Below, piece by piece: positions 1-6,237 of a stretch of 20,120 bases of DNA. Under the pieces are notes generated by a model. It was given only the letters and a program-made list of their open reading frames with translations, did not search any database and had not been told where the DNA came from. Position 1 is the first letter of the stretch, and the number at the start of each line of letters is the position of its first letter. This DNA comes from CAZPMT01 sp964587655. Lineage in GTDB: Bacteria; Hydrogenedentota; Hydrogenedentia; Hydrogenedentales; SLHB01. A program made the position numbers and the translations under genes. The stretch is from positions 1 to 20,120 of the forward strand of contig CAZPMT010000103.1 in NCBI GenBank assembly GCA_964587655.1, read 5' to 3'.

Positions 1-2436
1 TACGGCAGCAACTCGTTCTGGCCCAATTCGACCTTCTATGCGCTCCCTATTCCGAACGACCCCACGAAGGTCGTGGCGGTTATTTCAGGGCATCACGGCG
101 TGCCGCGCATGGGTGAGATGATCATCTTCGATCCCGCCGAGGGCCGCGCGGAAGCGGACGGAGTCGTGCAGCGCATACCCGGATACGGGAAGAAGGTCGA
201 GCCCATCATCGCCGATCAGTTGGTCGACGGTTCATGGCCGAAGTTCCTGCATCCCTATCCACTCAGCGACAAGTATTTCCTCGTCTCATGCAAGCCAACG
301 TCCGACGCCGCATGGGGCATCTATCTGGTCGATGTCTTCGACAACATCCTGCTGCTGACGGAAACGCCGGGCTACGCGCTGATGGAACCCGTGCCGTTGC
401 GCAAGACGGCGCGCCCGCCGGTGGTCCCGGACAAAGTCAAGCTGGACAAGCAGGATGGTACGGTCTATCTCGTTGACATCTACCGCGGAAACGGGCTGAA
501 AGGCGTGCCGCGCGGCACGGTCAAGAACCTGCGGCTTTACGCGATGCACTACTGCTATCCGCAGATGGGCGGACACATCAACATCGGCGTCGAAGGCCCT
601 TGGGACGTCCACCAGATCCTCGGAACCGTGCCGGTCGAAGAGGATGGCTCCGCCCTGTTCGAAGTTCCGGCCAATACGCCCATAGCCGTGCAGCCGCTCG
701 ATGATAAGGGCCGCGCGCTGCAAGTCATGCGGAGTTGGTTTACAGCCATGCCCGGCGAGACTTTGTCGTGCGTAGGTTGCCACGAAAAACAGAACATGGC
801 GCCGTCGGCCTCGGCCAGTTACGCGGCGCGCCGGGCGCCTTCGACGATCGTGCCGTGGAAAGGCCCAGCGCGCGGATTCAGCTTCAAGCGGGACGTGCAG
901 ACCGTCCTCGACCAGCATTGCGTGGGGTGTCACAACACAGTTTGTCAAACGGCGACAAACTGTGGCGCGGAGCGTCCGGACGGCGTCAAGATCCCGGACC
1001 TGACGCGGAAGGAACGGAACGGCTGGGGCAATTTCACGCCGTCGTACCTGGCGCTGCACCCCTATGTTCGGCGGCCGGGCCCGGAGAGCGATTATCACTT
1101 GCAGGCCCCTCTCGAATTCCACGCCGGGACGAGCGAACTGATCCAGATGCTCGAGAAGGGACATCATGGAGTGCAACTGGACGACGACGCATGGAGCCGC
1201 CTCGTCACTTGGATCGACTTGAACGTGCCGGACAATGGGACATGGGGTGAAAATCAACCCATTAAGCAGGATTTCCACCAGCGGCGCATTGACATGAAGA
1301 CGAAGTACGCCAATCGTCCCGAGGACCCGGAAGCGATCCCGGATTTGGGTGCGCAATCTGTGGCCGCGGCGTCCTCGCCGCGTTCCGCCGGAGAAACCTT
1401 GCCCCAAGCCGCCCTTGATGAAAACGCGGCGGGGACGCCGCGGCCACGGGGCCCGGAACCGAAGCCGCCCGAACAGAAGTTGACCGCGCGCGGTTGGCCC
1501 TTCAACGCCGAGGAAGCCGCGAAACGCCAGAAGGAAGCCGCCCGTATATCGGTCCATAATACGGGCGGAGGTGAGTCGAAGCGCGTCGTGGATCTCGGCG
1601 AAGGCGTCAAGATGGAATTCGTCCTGATACCCGCGGGCGAGTTCGTCATGGGCTCGCGCGAAAGCCTTGCGCGCGCGTGCGGAGACGGCGCCGCTGACGA
1701 ATGGCCGCGCGCGGTTATCAAGATCGAGAAACCGTTCTGGCTGGGATGCACCGAGGTGACGAACGGCCAGTACGCGGCATTTGACCCGGCGCACCGCAGC
1801 GGTTATCAGGATCAACATCACAAAGACCACACGACACCGGGATATTCCGCCGAGGGGCCGGATGATCCCGTAATTCGCGTCACGTGGAATGAGACAATGG
1901 CGTTCTGCAAGTGGCTGGCAGCAAAGAGCGGCGCCGCGTGTTCGCTGCCCACGGAAGCGCAGTGGGAATGGGCATGCCGCGCCGGCACTGATACGCCGTT
2001 TAGTTACGGCGGCATGGACGCCGATTTCTCCCCCTTCGCCAATCTCGCGGATGCGTCGATCTCGTTGCTGGCGGTGTCGGGCGTCAACCCACAGCCGATC
2101 GAGCACCCGAGCCCGTATGAGGACTTCATCCCGAAGGACGGCAGGTTCAACGACAACGCAAAGCTCGGCGCCAAGGCAGCCAGTTATCACCCCAACGCCT
2201 GGGGCTTGTACGACATGCACGGCAACGTCGCGGAATGGACTCTCACGACGTACAAAACCTATCCCTACAACACGGCGGACGGCCGCGACGCCGGACAGCC
2301 CTCGGGCAACAAAGTCGTTCGCGGCGGGTCATGGCGCGACCGCCCGATGCGGGCGCGTTCCGCGTTCCGCCTCGCCTACGAACCATGGCAGCCCGTCTAC
2401 AACGTCGGTTTCCGCGTCGCCATCCCTGCGCAATAA
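1..2436 (+). CDS. HzsA-like dihaem c-type cytochrome fused to an FGE/SUMF1-type domain (5' partial)
   Basis: The reading frame is open from base 1, so the N-terminus lies outside the window; the GTG at 73 is internal. 811 residues are visible. Residues 1-130 look like the end of a WD40/PD40-type propeller. Residues about 140-260 resemble the hydrazine synthase alpha-subunit middle region and end in a CVGCH haem-c motif (257-261); a second CVGCH follows at 307-311. Residues about 535-811 form an FGE-sulfatase (SUMF1/EgtB-like) fold, with IPAGEFVMGS, LPTEAQWEWACRAG, GLYDMHGNVAEW, VRGGSW and NVGFRVA. The C-terminal segment RGGSWRDRPMRARSAFRLA lacks the two catalytic cysteines of true formylglycine-generating enzyme, so sulfatase activation is unlikely. 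Proteins of this build are numerous in Planctomycetota-like genomes, and their substrate is unknown. The haem motifs require export, but the signal peptide would lie upstream. Three dispersed-repeat families interrupt the coding sequence in frame, at residues 312-322, 454-483 and 513-523. Confidence 0.85.
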   Translation, partial: YGSNSFWPNSTFYALPIPNDPTKVVAVISGHHGVPRMGEMIIFDPAEGRAEADGVVQRIPGYGKKVEPIIADQLVDGSWPKFLHPYPLSDKYFLVSCKPTSDAAWGIYLVDVFDNILLLTETPGYALMEPVPLRKTARPPVVPDKVKLDKQDGTVYLVDIYRGNGLKGVPRGTVKNLRLYAMHYCYPQMGGHINIGVEGPWDVHQILGTVPVEEDGSALFEVPANTPIAVQPLDDKGRALQVMRSWFTAMPGETLSCVGCHEKQNMAPSASASYAARRAPSTIVPWKGPARGFSFKRDVQTVLDQHCVGCHNTVCQTATNCGAERPDGVKIPDLTRKERNGWGNFTPSYLALHPYVRRPGPESDYHLQAPLEFHAGTSELIQMLEKGHHGVQLDDDAWSRLVTWIDLNVPDNGTWGENQPIKQDFHQRRIDMKTKYANRPEDPEAIPDLGAQSVAAASSPRSAGETLPQAALDENAAGTPRPRGPEPKPPEQKLTARGWPFNAEEAAKRQKEAARISVHNTGGGESKRVVDLGEGVKMEFVLIPAGEFVMGSRESLARACGDGAADEWPRAVIKIEKPFWLGCTEVTNGQYAAFDPAHRSGYQDQHHKDHTTPGYSAEGPDDPVIRVTWNETMAFCKWLAAKSGAACSLPTEAQWEWACRAGTDTPFSYGGMDADFSPFANLADASISLLAVSGVNPQPIEHPSPYEDFIPKDGRFNDNAKLGAKAASYHPNAWGLYDMHGNVAEWTLTTYKTYPYNTADGRDAGQPSGNKVVRGGSWRDRPMRARSAFRLAYEPWQPVYNVGFRVAIPAQ
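936..964 (+). repeat. P1 palindrome, copy 1 (in frame in the cytochrome gene)
   Basis: Perfect 11-nt inverted repeat, arms CACAGTTTGTC and GACAAACTGTG, around the loop AAACGGC. It lies directly after the second CVGCH motif and is read as TVCQTATNC. Three further copies lie at 5661, 6282 and 8278. Confidence 0.95.
1360..1447 (+). repeat. P3 repeat pair in inverted orientation (in frame in the cytochrome gene)
   Basis: Two 25-nt P3 units, 1360-1384 and 1423-1447, are inverted copies of each other (24 of 25 positions match) separated by 38 nt. The first unit holds its own hairpin, stem CGCGGCG/CGCCGCG with loop TCCT. They encode VAAASSPR and NAAGTPRP in the Pro/Ala-rich linker between the cytochrome and FGE-like domains. 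A third unit, 24/25 identical to the first, lies at 15542-15566 in a glycosyltransferase gene. Confidence 0.9.
1538..1568 (+). repeat. P2 palindrome, copy A (in frame in the cytochrome gene)
   Basis: Perfect 10-nt inverted repeat, arms CCGCCCGTAT and ATACGGGCGG, around the spacer ATCGGTCCATA. It encodes RISVHNTGGG just before the FGE-like domain. A second copy with one spacer difference lies at 7934-7964 in the M23 peptidase gene. Confidence 0.95.
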
Positions 2437-2549
2437 CAAGGTCGCAACGCGCGGCAAGTGCGAACTTGAGACGAGTATGCTGCGCTGCACGGTTTCGCTC
2501 TTGAAGAAGGCCAAGTGATATGATTGCATGGCAACTGAGGAGATGCGAC

Positions 2550-2798
2550 ATGACATATCAAGGCCATGTGGAAAACGGTGCGGTGGTTTTGGACACCCCC
2601 GTGAGCTTGCCCGATGGCGCCAAGGTCGATGTGACGGTTCGGGATAATCCGGAACCACCGCGTGACGCGAAGTCTTTCGTAGAATGGGTAGTGGATCTGG
2701 CCAATTCCATCCCGGAAGAGGACGTGAAGAAGATGCCCACGGACGGCTCCATAAACCATGATCACTACCTCTACGGAACGCGAAAGCGCGAGCCGTGA
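2550..2798 (+). CDS. Antitoxin-like small protein upstream of PIN toxin
   Basis: An 82-residue protein. The start at 2550 is chosen over an upstream ATG because GAGGAG sits 7 nt before it and the family-like opening MTYQGHVENGAVVLDTPVSLPDG begins there. That opening, a short beta-rich module of the type 'Y.G.V.NG.VVLD....LP.G..V.V', is common in small proteins encoded directly before PIN-domain toxins. The C-terminal half (about residues 40-82) is acidic then basic and probably binds the toxin. Its stop overlaps the start of the PIN gene by 4 nt (GTGA), which implies translational coupling. By analogy with VapBC modules it would neutralise the PIN ribonuclease and repress its own operon. Function is inferred from context and opening motif. 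Confidence 0.7.
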   Translation: MTYQGHVENGAVVLDTPVSLPDGAKVDVTVRDNPEPPRDAKSFVEWVVDLANSIPEEDVKKMPTDGSINHDHYLYGTRKREP

Positions 2799-3214
2799 GA
2801 ACCGTTTTCGCCGACACGGTCTACTGGATCGCACTAGTGAATCGCCGAGATCGGCTCCACGACTCTGCGGTCCAGTTTTGTTCTGAACTGAGTTCGGCGC
2901 TGATTGTGACCAGCGAGATGGTCCTGACGGAGGTACTCAACCATTGTTCCGAGGGACCGCCAAGATTTCGCCTCGCCGCTTCGGCCCTTGTGGATCGACT
3001 CGATGCGAGTCCATGCCACGAGGTGATTCCGCAAACGAGCGGCCAATTCCGAGACGCATTAGGCCTCTACCGGCAGCGCCCCGACAAGGAATGGAGCCTT
3101 ACCGATTGCGCCTCAATCCTCATCATGCAAACGGAAGACATCCATGAAGCCCTGACGCATGATGCGCATTTCATCCAGGCGGGATTCACGGCGCTGTTGC
3201 GAGACGTTCCGTAA
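2795..3214 (+). CDS. PIN-domain ribonuclease toxin (VapC-like)
   Basis: A 139-residue PIN-domain protein of typical VapC length. Acidic residues expected of the metal-binding site are visible: D7 in FADTVYW, E45 in SEMVLTEVLN, D103 in SLTDCASI and D122 in THDAHF. VapC-type proteins are Mg-dependent endoribonucleases that cut tRNA or other RNA when their antitoxin is degraded. The start is GTG at 2795, overlapping the stop of the antitoxin-like gene (GTGA), so the two are read as one transcript. No terminator is obvious downstream; the 119 nt to the end of the convergent UroD-like gene hold only weak inverted repeats. RNA target unknown. Confidence 0.8.
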   Translation: MRTVFADTVYWIALVNRRDRLHDSAVQFCSELSSALIVTSEMVLTEVLNHCSEGPPRFRLAASALVDRLDASPCHEVIPQTSGQFRDALGLYRQRPDKEWSLTDCASILIMQTEDIHEALTHDAHFIQAGFTALLRDVP

Positions 3215-3333
3215 GAAGCGAGCCATGTCGTGCGAGGGGCCGGCGCGGGGACTCAGCAACGCAATCCAGAAGCCGCTGTCACGGGCGTCCCGTTGCCCTC
3301 ATGGCCGTCAAACATCCGCGTGCAGGATTCCCG

Positions 3334-4380
3334 TCATGACCGGCCGTTCAGGCAGTATTCCCGCAAGGCAACGCACAACGCTTCGATATTCTCCAGCGGC
3401 GTGCAATTGTCATACACCGACGCCGAGACCATGAGGCCGCCTTCGGGGGAATTCAGACGCTCCACGGCTTCGCGCACGTGTTGCGTGATATCGTCCGGCG
3501 TGCAGAAGCCCCACATCTGGCGATCCAAGTCGAGGTTGATGCACATCTTTCCCTTGTACCTCTTCTCGATGCCGTCGAGCGTGTTCGCGCGAATCTGCGG
3601 ATCGTGCATATCCACGCCGCACTCGATAAGGTCGTCCACGATATCCAGCAGGTTGCCGTCGGATGACAGACAGACGTGCGCGCCCGCCTTGTGGCACTTC
3701 GAGAACAAAGCGCTGAAAAGCGGCTTGACGTACCTGCGGAACTTGTCCGGACTGATCATGAGCCCGTGTTGCGTACCGATGTCGGTATGGAACCCCATCG
3801 CGTCCACGCCGAGTTCAAGCCACATCGAGATCTGTTCCATCTCATACTCGAGGAGCATGTCGATGAGTCGCGGGAGATGCGGGTCGTCCGTTGCGATGTC
3901 GATCATCAAGTTCTCGAACCCGCGGAGGAAATACATCCGGTCGAAGAGCCGTTCCCCGTCTCCGACAACGAGCCGCCCTTGCTGCTTACAGTCCGCCACG
4001 TGCCGCCGTATCGCGTCCCAATCGCGTTCGCCGCGCTCGCTTTGCCGCTTCGGGTCCGGAGGGCGATACGCGTCCAGCGCGCCCCAGTCCGCCAACGGGT
4101 GCTCGACGACCATGCCCTCGATTCCGCCGACCACGTTGTACCAAAGACAGCCCCAGTTGTCGCGGAAGTGCTCACCCCGGCGGTACACCGGGCCAAAATT
4201 GTCGAAGTCGACCGAGCCCCGCTTGAAGTCCTTGAAGATCGCGGGATGACGCAGGCACAGGTCTTCCAGTTTCTCGCGATGCGTATGCCATGTCAACGGC
4301 GAGATCCCAATTCCGCACGGAATCCATTCCGGCCCGCGAAACTCAAGTGCGCGCAGCCAGTTTTCTCTATCGGAAAGCAT
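3334..4380 (-). CDS. UroD/MtaA-family protein (uroporphyrinogen decarboxylase-like)
   Basis: A 348-residue TIM-barrel protein of the URO-D superfamily, recognised from MGFHTDIGTQHGLMISPDKFRRYVKP, the GNLLDIVDDLIECGVD strand-helix and the overall length. It carries H235-x-C237 and C254, matching the HxC...C zinc-binding pattern of cobalamin-dependent methyltransferases (MtaA, MtbA, CmuA) rather than true haem-pathway UroD. A role in methyl transfer to or from a corrinoid protein is therefore more likely than haem synthesis. No corrinoid protein gene is adjacent, so the substrate is open. The start at 4380 is supported by AGGAGGGG 6-8 nt upstream. It is transcribed away from the SDR gene, with a heptamer repeat array between the two promoter regions. 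Confidence 0.75.
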   Translation of the reverse strand: MLSDRENWLRALEFRGPEWIPCGIGISPLTWHTHREKLEDLCLRHPAIFKDFKRGSVDFDNFGPVYRRGEHFRDNWGCLWYNVVGGIEGMVVEHPLADWGALDAYRPPDPKRQSERGERDWDAIRRHVADCKQQGRLVVGDGERLFDRMYFLRGFENLMIDIATDDPHLPRLIDMLLEYEMEQISMWLELGVDAMGFHTDIGTQHGLMISPDKFRRYVKPLFSALFSKCHKAGAHVCLSSDGNLLDIVDDLIECGVDMHDPQIRANTLDGIEKRYKGKMCINLDLDRQMWGFCTPDDITQHVREAVERLNSPEGGLMVSASVYDNCTPLENIEALCVALREYCLNGRS

Positions 4381-4406
4381 ACTGTCCCCTCCTGTATAGT
4401 GAGGCC

Positions 4407-4470
4407 GTAGGCTGTAGGCTGAAGTACTTGAGCCTACAGCCTACAGCCTACAGCCTTCAACCTACAGCCT
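4407..4470. repeat. CCTACAG heptamer array with hairpin head, copy 1
   Basis: A 14-bp perfect stem (4407-4420 with 4431-4444; arm GTAGGCTGTAGGCT) around a 10-nt loop leads into five heptamers at 4433-4467 (CCTACAG three times, CCTTCAA, CCTACAG), then CCT. It lies in the divergent spacer between the UroD-like and SDR genes. An equivalent five-unit array occurs at 6163-6220. Confidence 0.9.
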
Positions 4471-4548
4471 CCCGGGATGATCCGGCGCTGGATTCTGTGG
4501 ATAATTGCATACCGTGGTCTGAAACCGCGTGCGATAGAGGAGTTCGAT

Positions 4549-5364
4549 ATGGGAAAGGTTGCATTCATCACGGGCGCCACACGGGGTATCGGGAAGGCCT
4601 GCGGCTTACGCCTGGCGCGGGCGGGTTGGGACATCGCGGTGGCGGGACGCTCCGTCGCCGAGCGTGCTGAGTTGCCCGGGACCATCCACTCTGCCTCGGA
4701 GGAAATTGCCGCGCTCGGCGTCACGGCGCTCCCGGTGCAGTGCAACGTCGCCAATCAGGCGAGCATCGACGCGGCGGTGGCCAGGACGCTGGACGCCTTA
4801 GGACGGATTGACGCCGTCGTCAACAACGCCGGGGCGTTGTGGTGGCGTTCACTCGAAGAGACGCCGATGAAACGGTTCGACCTCGTGATGAATGTGAACG
4901 TGCGGGGGGCGTTCGCGGTGACGTCCGGGTTCCTTCCGGCGATGCGCCGGCAGAACAGCGGCCATATCATCTTCATGTCGCCGCCGATCGACACGTCTAT
5001 CCTGGCGGGACACATCGCGTATCAGATCAGCAAGTTCGGCATGACCATGACGGCGATTGGCCTCGGCGACGAACTCAAGGGCACGGGCATCAGCGCCACC
5101 GCACTGTGGCCGAAGACCGTGATCGAATCCGCCGCCACCGTCAATTTCGGCATGGGCACGCCGGCAATGTGGCGGAAAGCCGACATCGTGGCCGACGCCC
5201 TATACGAGATCCTGCAGCGGCCTGAGGAAACCCGCGGCATGGCCCTCATCGACGAGGATTTCCTGCGGTCCGTGGGATATACCGACTTCGAGAAGTACAA
5301 CTGCGTCGAAGGGGGCCAGCCGCTCGAACTTACCGCCGACATCATGCGTATGATCCAGACTTGA
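4549..5364 (+). CDS. Short-chain dehydrogenase/reductase (HSDL2-like)
   Basis: A 271-residue classical SDR that reduces or oxidises an alcohol/carbonyl with NAD(P). Rossmann motif TGATRGIG at 8-15, NNAG at 92-95, serine at 144 and the catalytic Y158-x3-K162 (YQISK) are all present. The segment LPGTIHSASEEIAALG is characteristic of SDRs related to HSDL2, which act on hydrophobic or lipid-type substrates. The start at 4549 has GAGGAG 6 nt upstream and gives a normal SDR N-terminus; the longer frame from 4477 would add 24 residues overlapping only repeat-flanking DNA. No partner gene shares its strand closely, so pathway and substrate are unassigned. Confidence 0.85.
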   Translation: MGKVAFITGATRGIGKACGLRLARAGWDIAVAGRSVAERAELPGTIHSASEEIAALGVTALPVQCNVANQASIDAAVARTLDALGRIDAVVNNAGALWWRSLEETPMKRFDLVMNVNVRGAFAVTSGFLPAMRRQNSGHIIFMSPPIDTSILAGHIAYQISKFGMTMTAIGLGDELKGTGISATALWPKTVIESAATVNFGMGTPAMWRKADIVADALYEILQRPEETRGMALIDEDFLRSVGYTDFEKYNCVEGGQPLELTADIMRMIQT

Positions 5365-5728
5365 TGGGTCAGTTTCAGGGCGTGTTTGAAAAAGGCTACG
5401 GACGGGCGCCTTTACGTTTGCGTCCGGACCGGCAAAGCAGTCCGGGCCGCGCGGCCAGCAATTCACTTTTTGCAGTCCACACGCGCGAGTCTCCCCTTTC
5501 AATGGGAAATGCATCGGGCTTATTTGACAGGGGTTCGGTGTGTGGGCGACAATGTCAACCGCGCGGCCTGAAGCATATGAACGTATTTTGCCAGGCTGGA
5601 CGCGGGAAGCGGTCTATCGCGGCGATGGGTCATCGCACGCCCGCTGGAATTCGTTTGGTCCACAGTTTGTCAAACCGCGACAAACTGTTGAGAGGGATAG
5701 GACGACGGCGGGTTTGGAGAATCTAGGC
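5365..5728. other. Intergenic region without a convincing gene
   Basis: About 360 nt between the SDR and lipoprotein genes. Short open frames here lack family features, supported starts and coding-like composition. The only clear structure is P1 copy 2 at 5661-5689. No strong terminator was found after the SDR gene. Confidence 0.6.
5661..5689 (+). repeat. P1 palindrome, copy 2 (intergenic)
   Basis: Arms ACAGTTTGTC and GACAAACTGT (10-nt perfect inverted repeat) around the loop AAACCGC. It ends 40 nt before the lipoprotein start and is the only P1 copy in the window outside an assigned gene. Confidence 0.93.
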
Positions 5729-6157
5729 ATGAGAAGCTTGGTTGGGGCGTTCGTTTTGTTGCTGGTCTTGAGCGTGCTCGCGGGATGCAGCACTCTCGGG
5801 CGCCAGCCCAAGTTGCAGAATGCGGCGATGTCGCCGGCGGAGTTGAAGCCCGGCGATACGGCGGTTGTCACCGTGCACGTGGCAGACAAGCATGACATCG
5901 TCAGGCGTGTGGAAGGGGTCGTCCGGGAGGATCAGCGGATCAAGCTGAAACTCCGTGACGACGGTCAGCCACCCGACCAGAAGGCGGACGACAACGTTTG
6001 GTCGCTCCAGGTGGACGCGCCCTTCCAGGCGCCGCCGGGAGGCTTCAACCTCGACCTGACGGCGTATCGCTCGGACGGCACGCCCGTGCCGGTGAAACAA
6101 AAAGGCAAGACCGGTCCGCTGACCGCGACCGTTCCCGTCACAATCCACACGCCATAG
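5729..6157 (+). CDS. Small lipoprotein with Ig-like C-terminal region
   Basis: A 142-residue protein beginning MRSLVGAFVLLLVLSVLAGC, a clear type II signal peptide with lipobox LAGC and lipidated Cys20, so it is anchored to a membrane facing the periplasm. The mature part is predicted beta-rich. KPGDTAVVTVHVAD and LRDDGQPPDQKADDNVWS recall Ig-like 'choice-of-anchor X' modules, where D-rich loops of the type DDG...D....DN.W bind calcium; this assignment is tentative. The start at 5729 is preferred over an upstream in-frame GTG because it gives the signal peptide, with GGAGA 8 nt before it. It precedes the sulfatase-like gene by 80 nt, separated by a heptamer repeat array. Precise function unknown. 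Confidence 0.75.
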   Translation: MRSLVGAFVLLLVLSVLAGCSTLGRQPKLQNAAMSPAELKPGDTAVVTVHVADKHDIVRRVEGVVREDQRIKLKLRDDGQPPDQKADDNVWSLQVDAPFQAPPGGFNLDLTAYRSDGTPVPVKQKGKTGPLTATVPVTIHTP

Positions 6158-6162
6158 GAATT

Positions 6163-6220
6163 TAGGCTGTAGGAAGAAGAGCCCTACAGCTTACAGCCTA
6201 CAGCCTACGGCCTACAGCCT
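6163..6220. repeat. CCTACAG heptamer array with hairpin head, copy 2
   Basis: TAGGCTGTAGG (6163-6173) pairs with 6183-6193 (one G-U wobble), and the second arm runs into five heptamers at 6183-6217 (CCTACAG, CTTACAG, CCTACAG, CCTACGG, CCTACAG) followed by CCT. The architecture and unit number match the array at 4407-4470. It ends 17 nt before the sulfatase-like start codon. Confidence 0.9.
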
Positions 6221-6237
6221 CAAGGGACTTATCCGTA

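Noticed and set aside
286..2220. Long 644-residue open frame on the minus strand opposite the cytochrome gene
   Set aside because: It is an antisense shadow of a high-GC gene: no domain is recognisable, and the plus strand carries haem and FGE motifs throughout.
3230..4410. Plus-strand open frames of 339 and 244 residues opposite the UroD-like gene
   Set aside because: Low-complexity Ser/Arg-rich or proline-poor shadow translations without motifs; the minus strand has a good start site and a recognised fold.
5386..5571. Possible small gene of 61 residues between SDR and lipoprotein genes
   Set aside because: No ribosome site, no family features, and an equally open competing frame in the same stretch.
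5540..5728. N-terminal extension of the lipoprotein that would make P1 copy 2 coding (QFVKPRQTV)
   Set aside because: The ATG at 5729 gives a textbook lipoprotein signal and has a ribosome site; the extension would bury the signal peptide. The identical frame to copy 4 is notable but not sufficient.
4407..6220. CRISPR array, because of the regular repeats
   Set aside because: Units are 7 nt with no unique spacers and the two arrays are separate; no cas genes are present.
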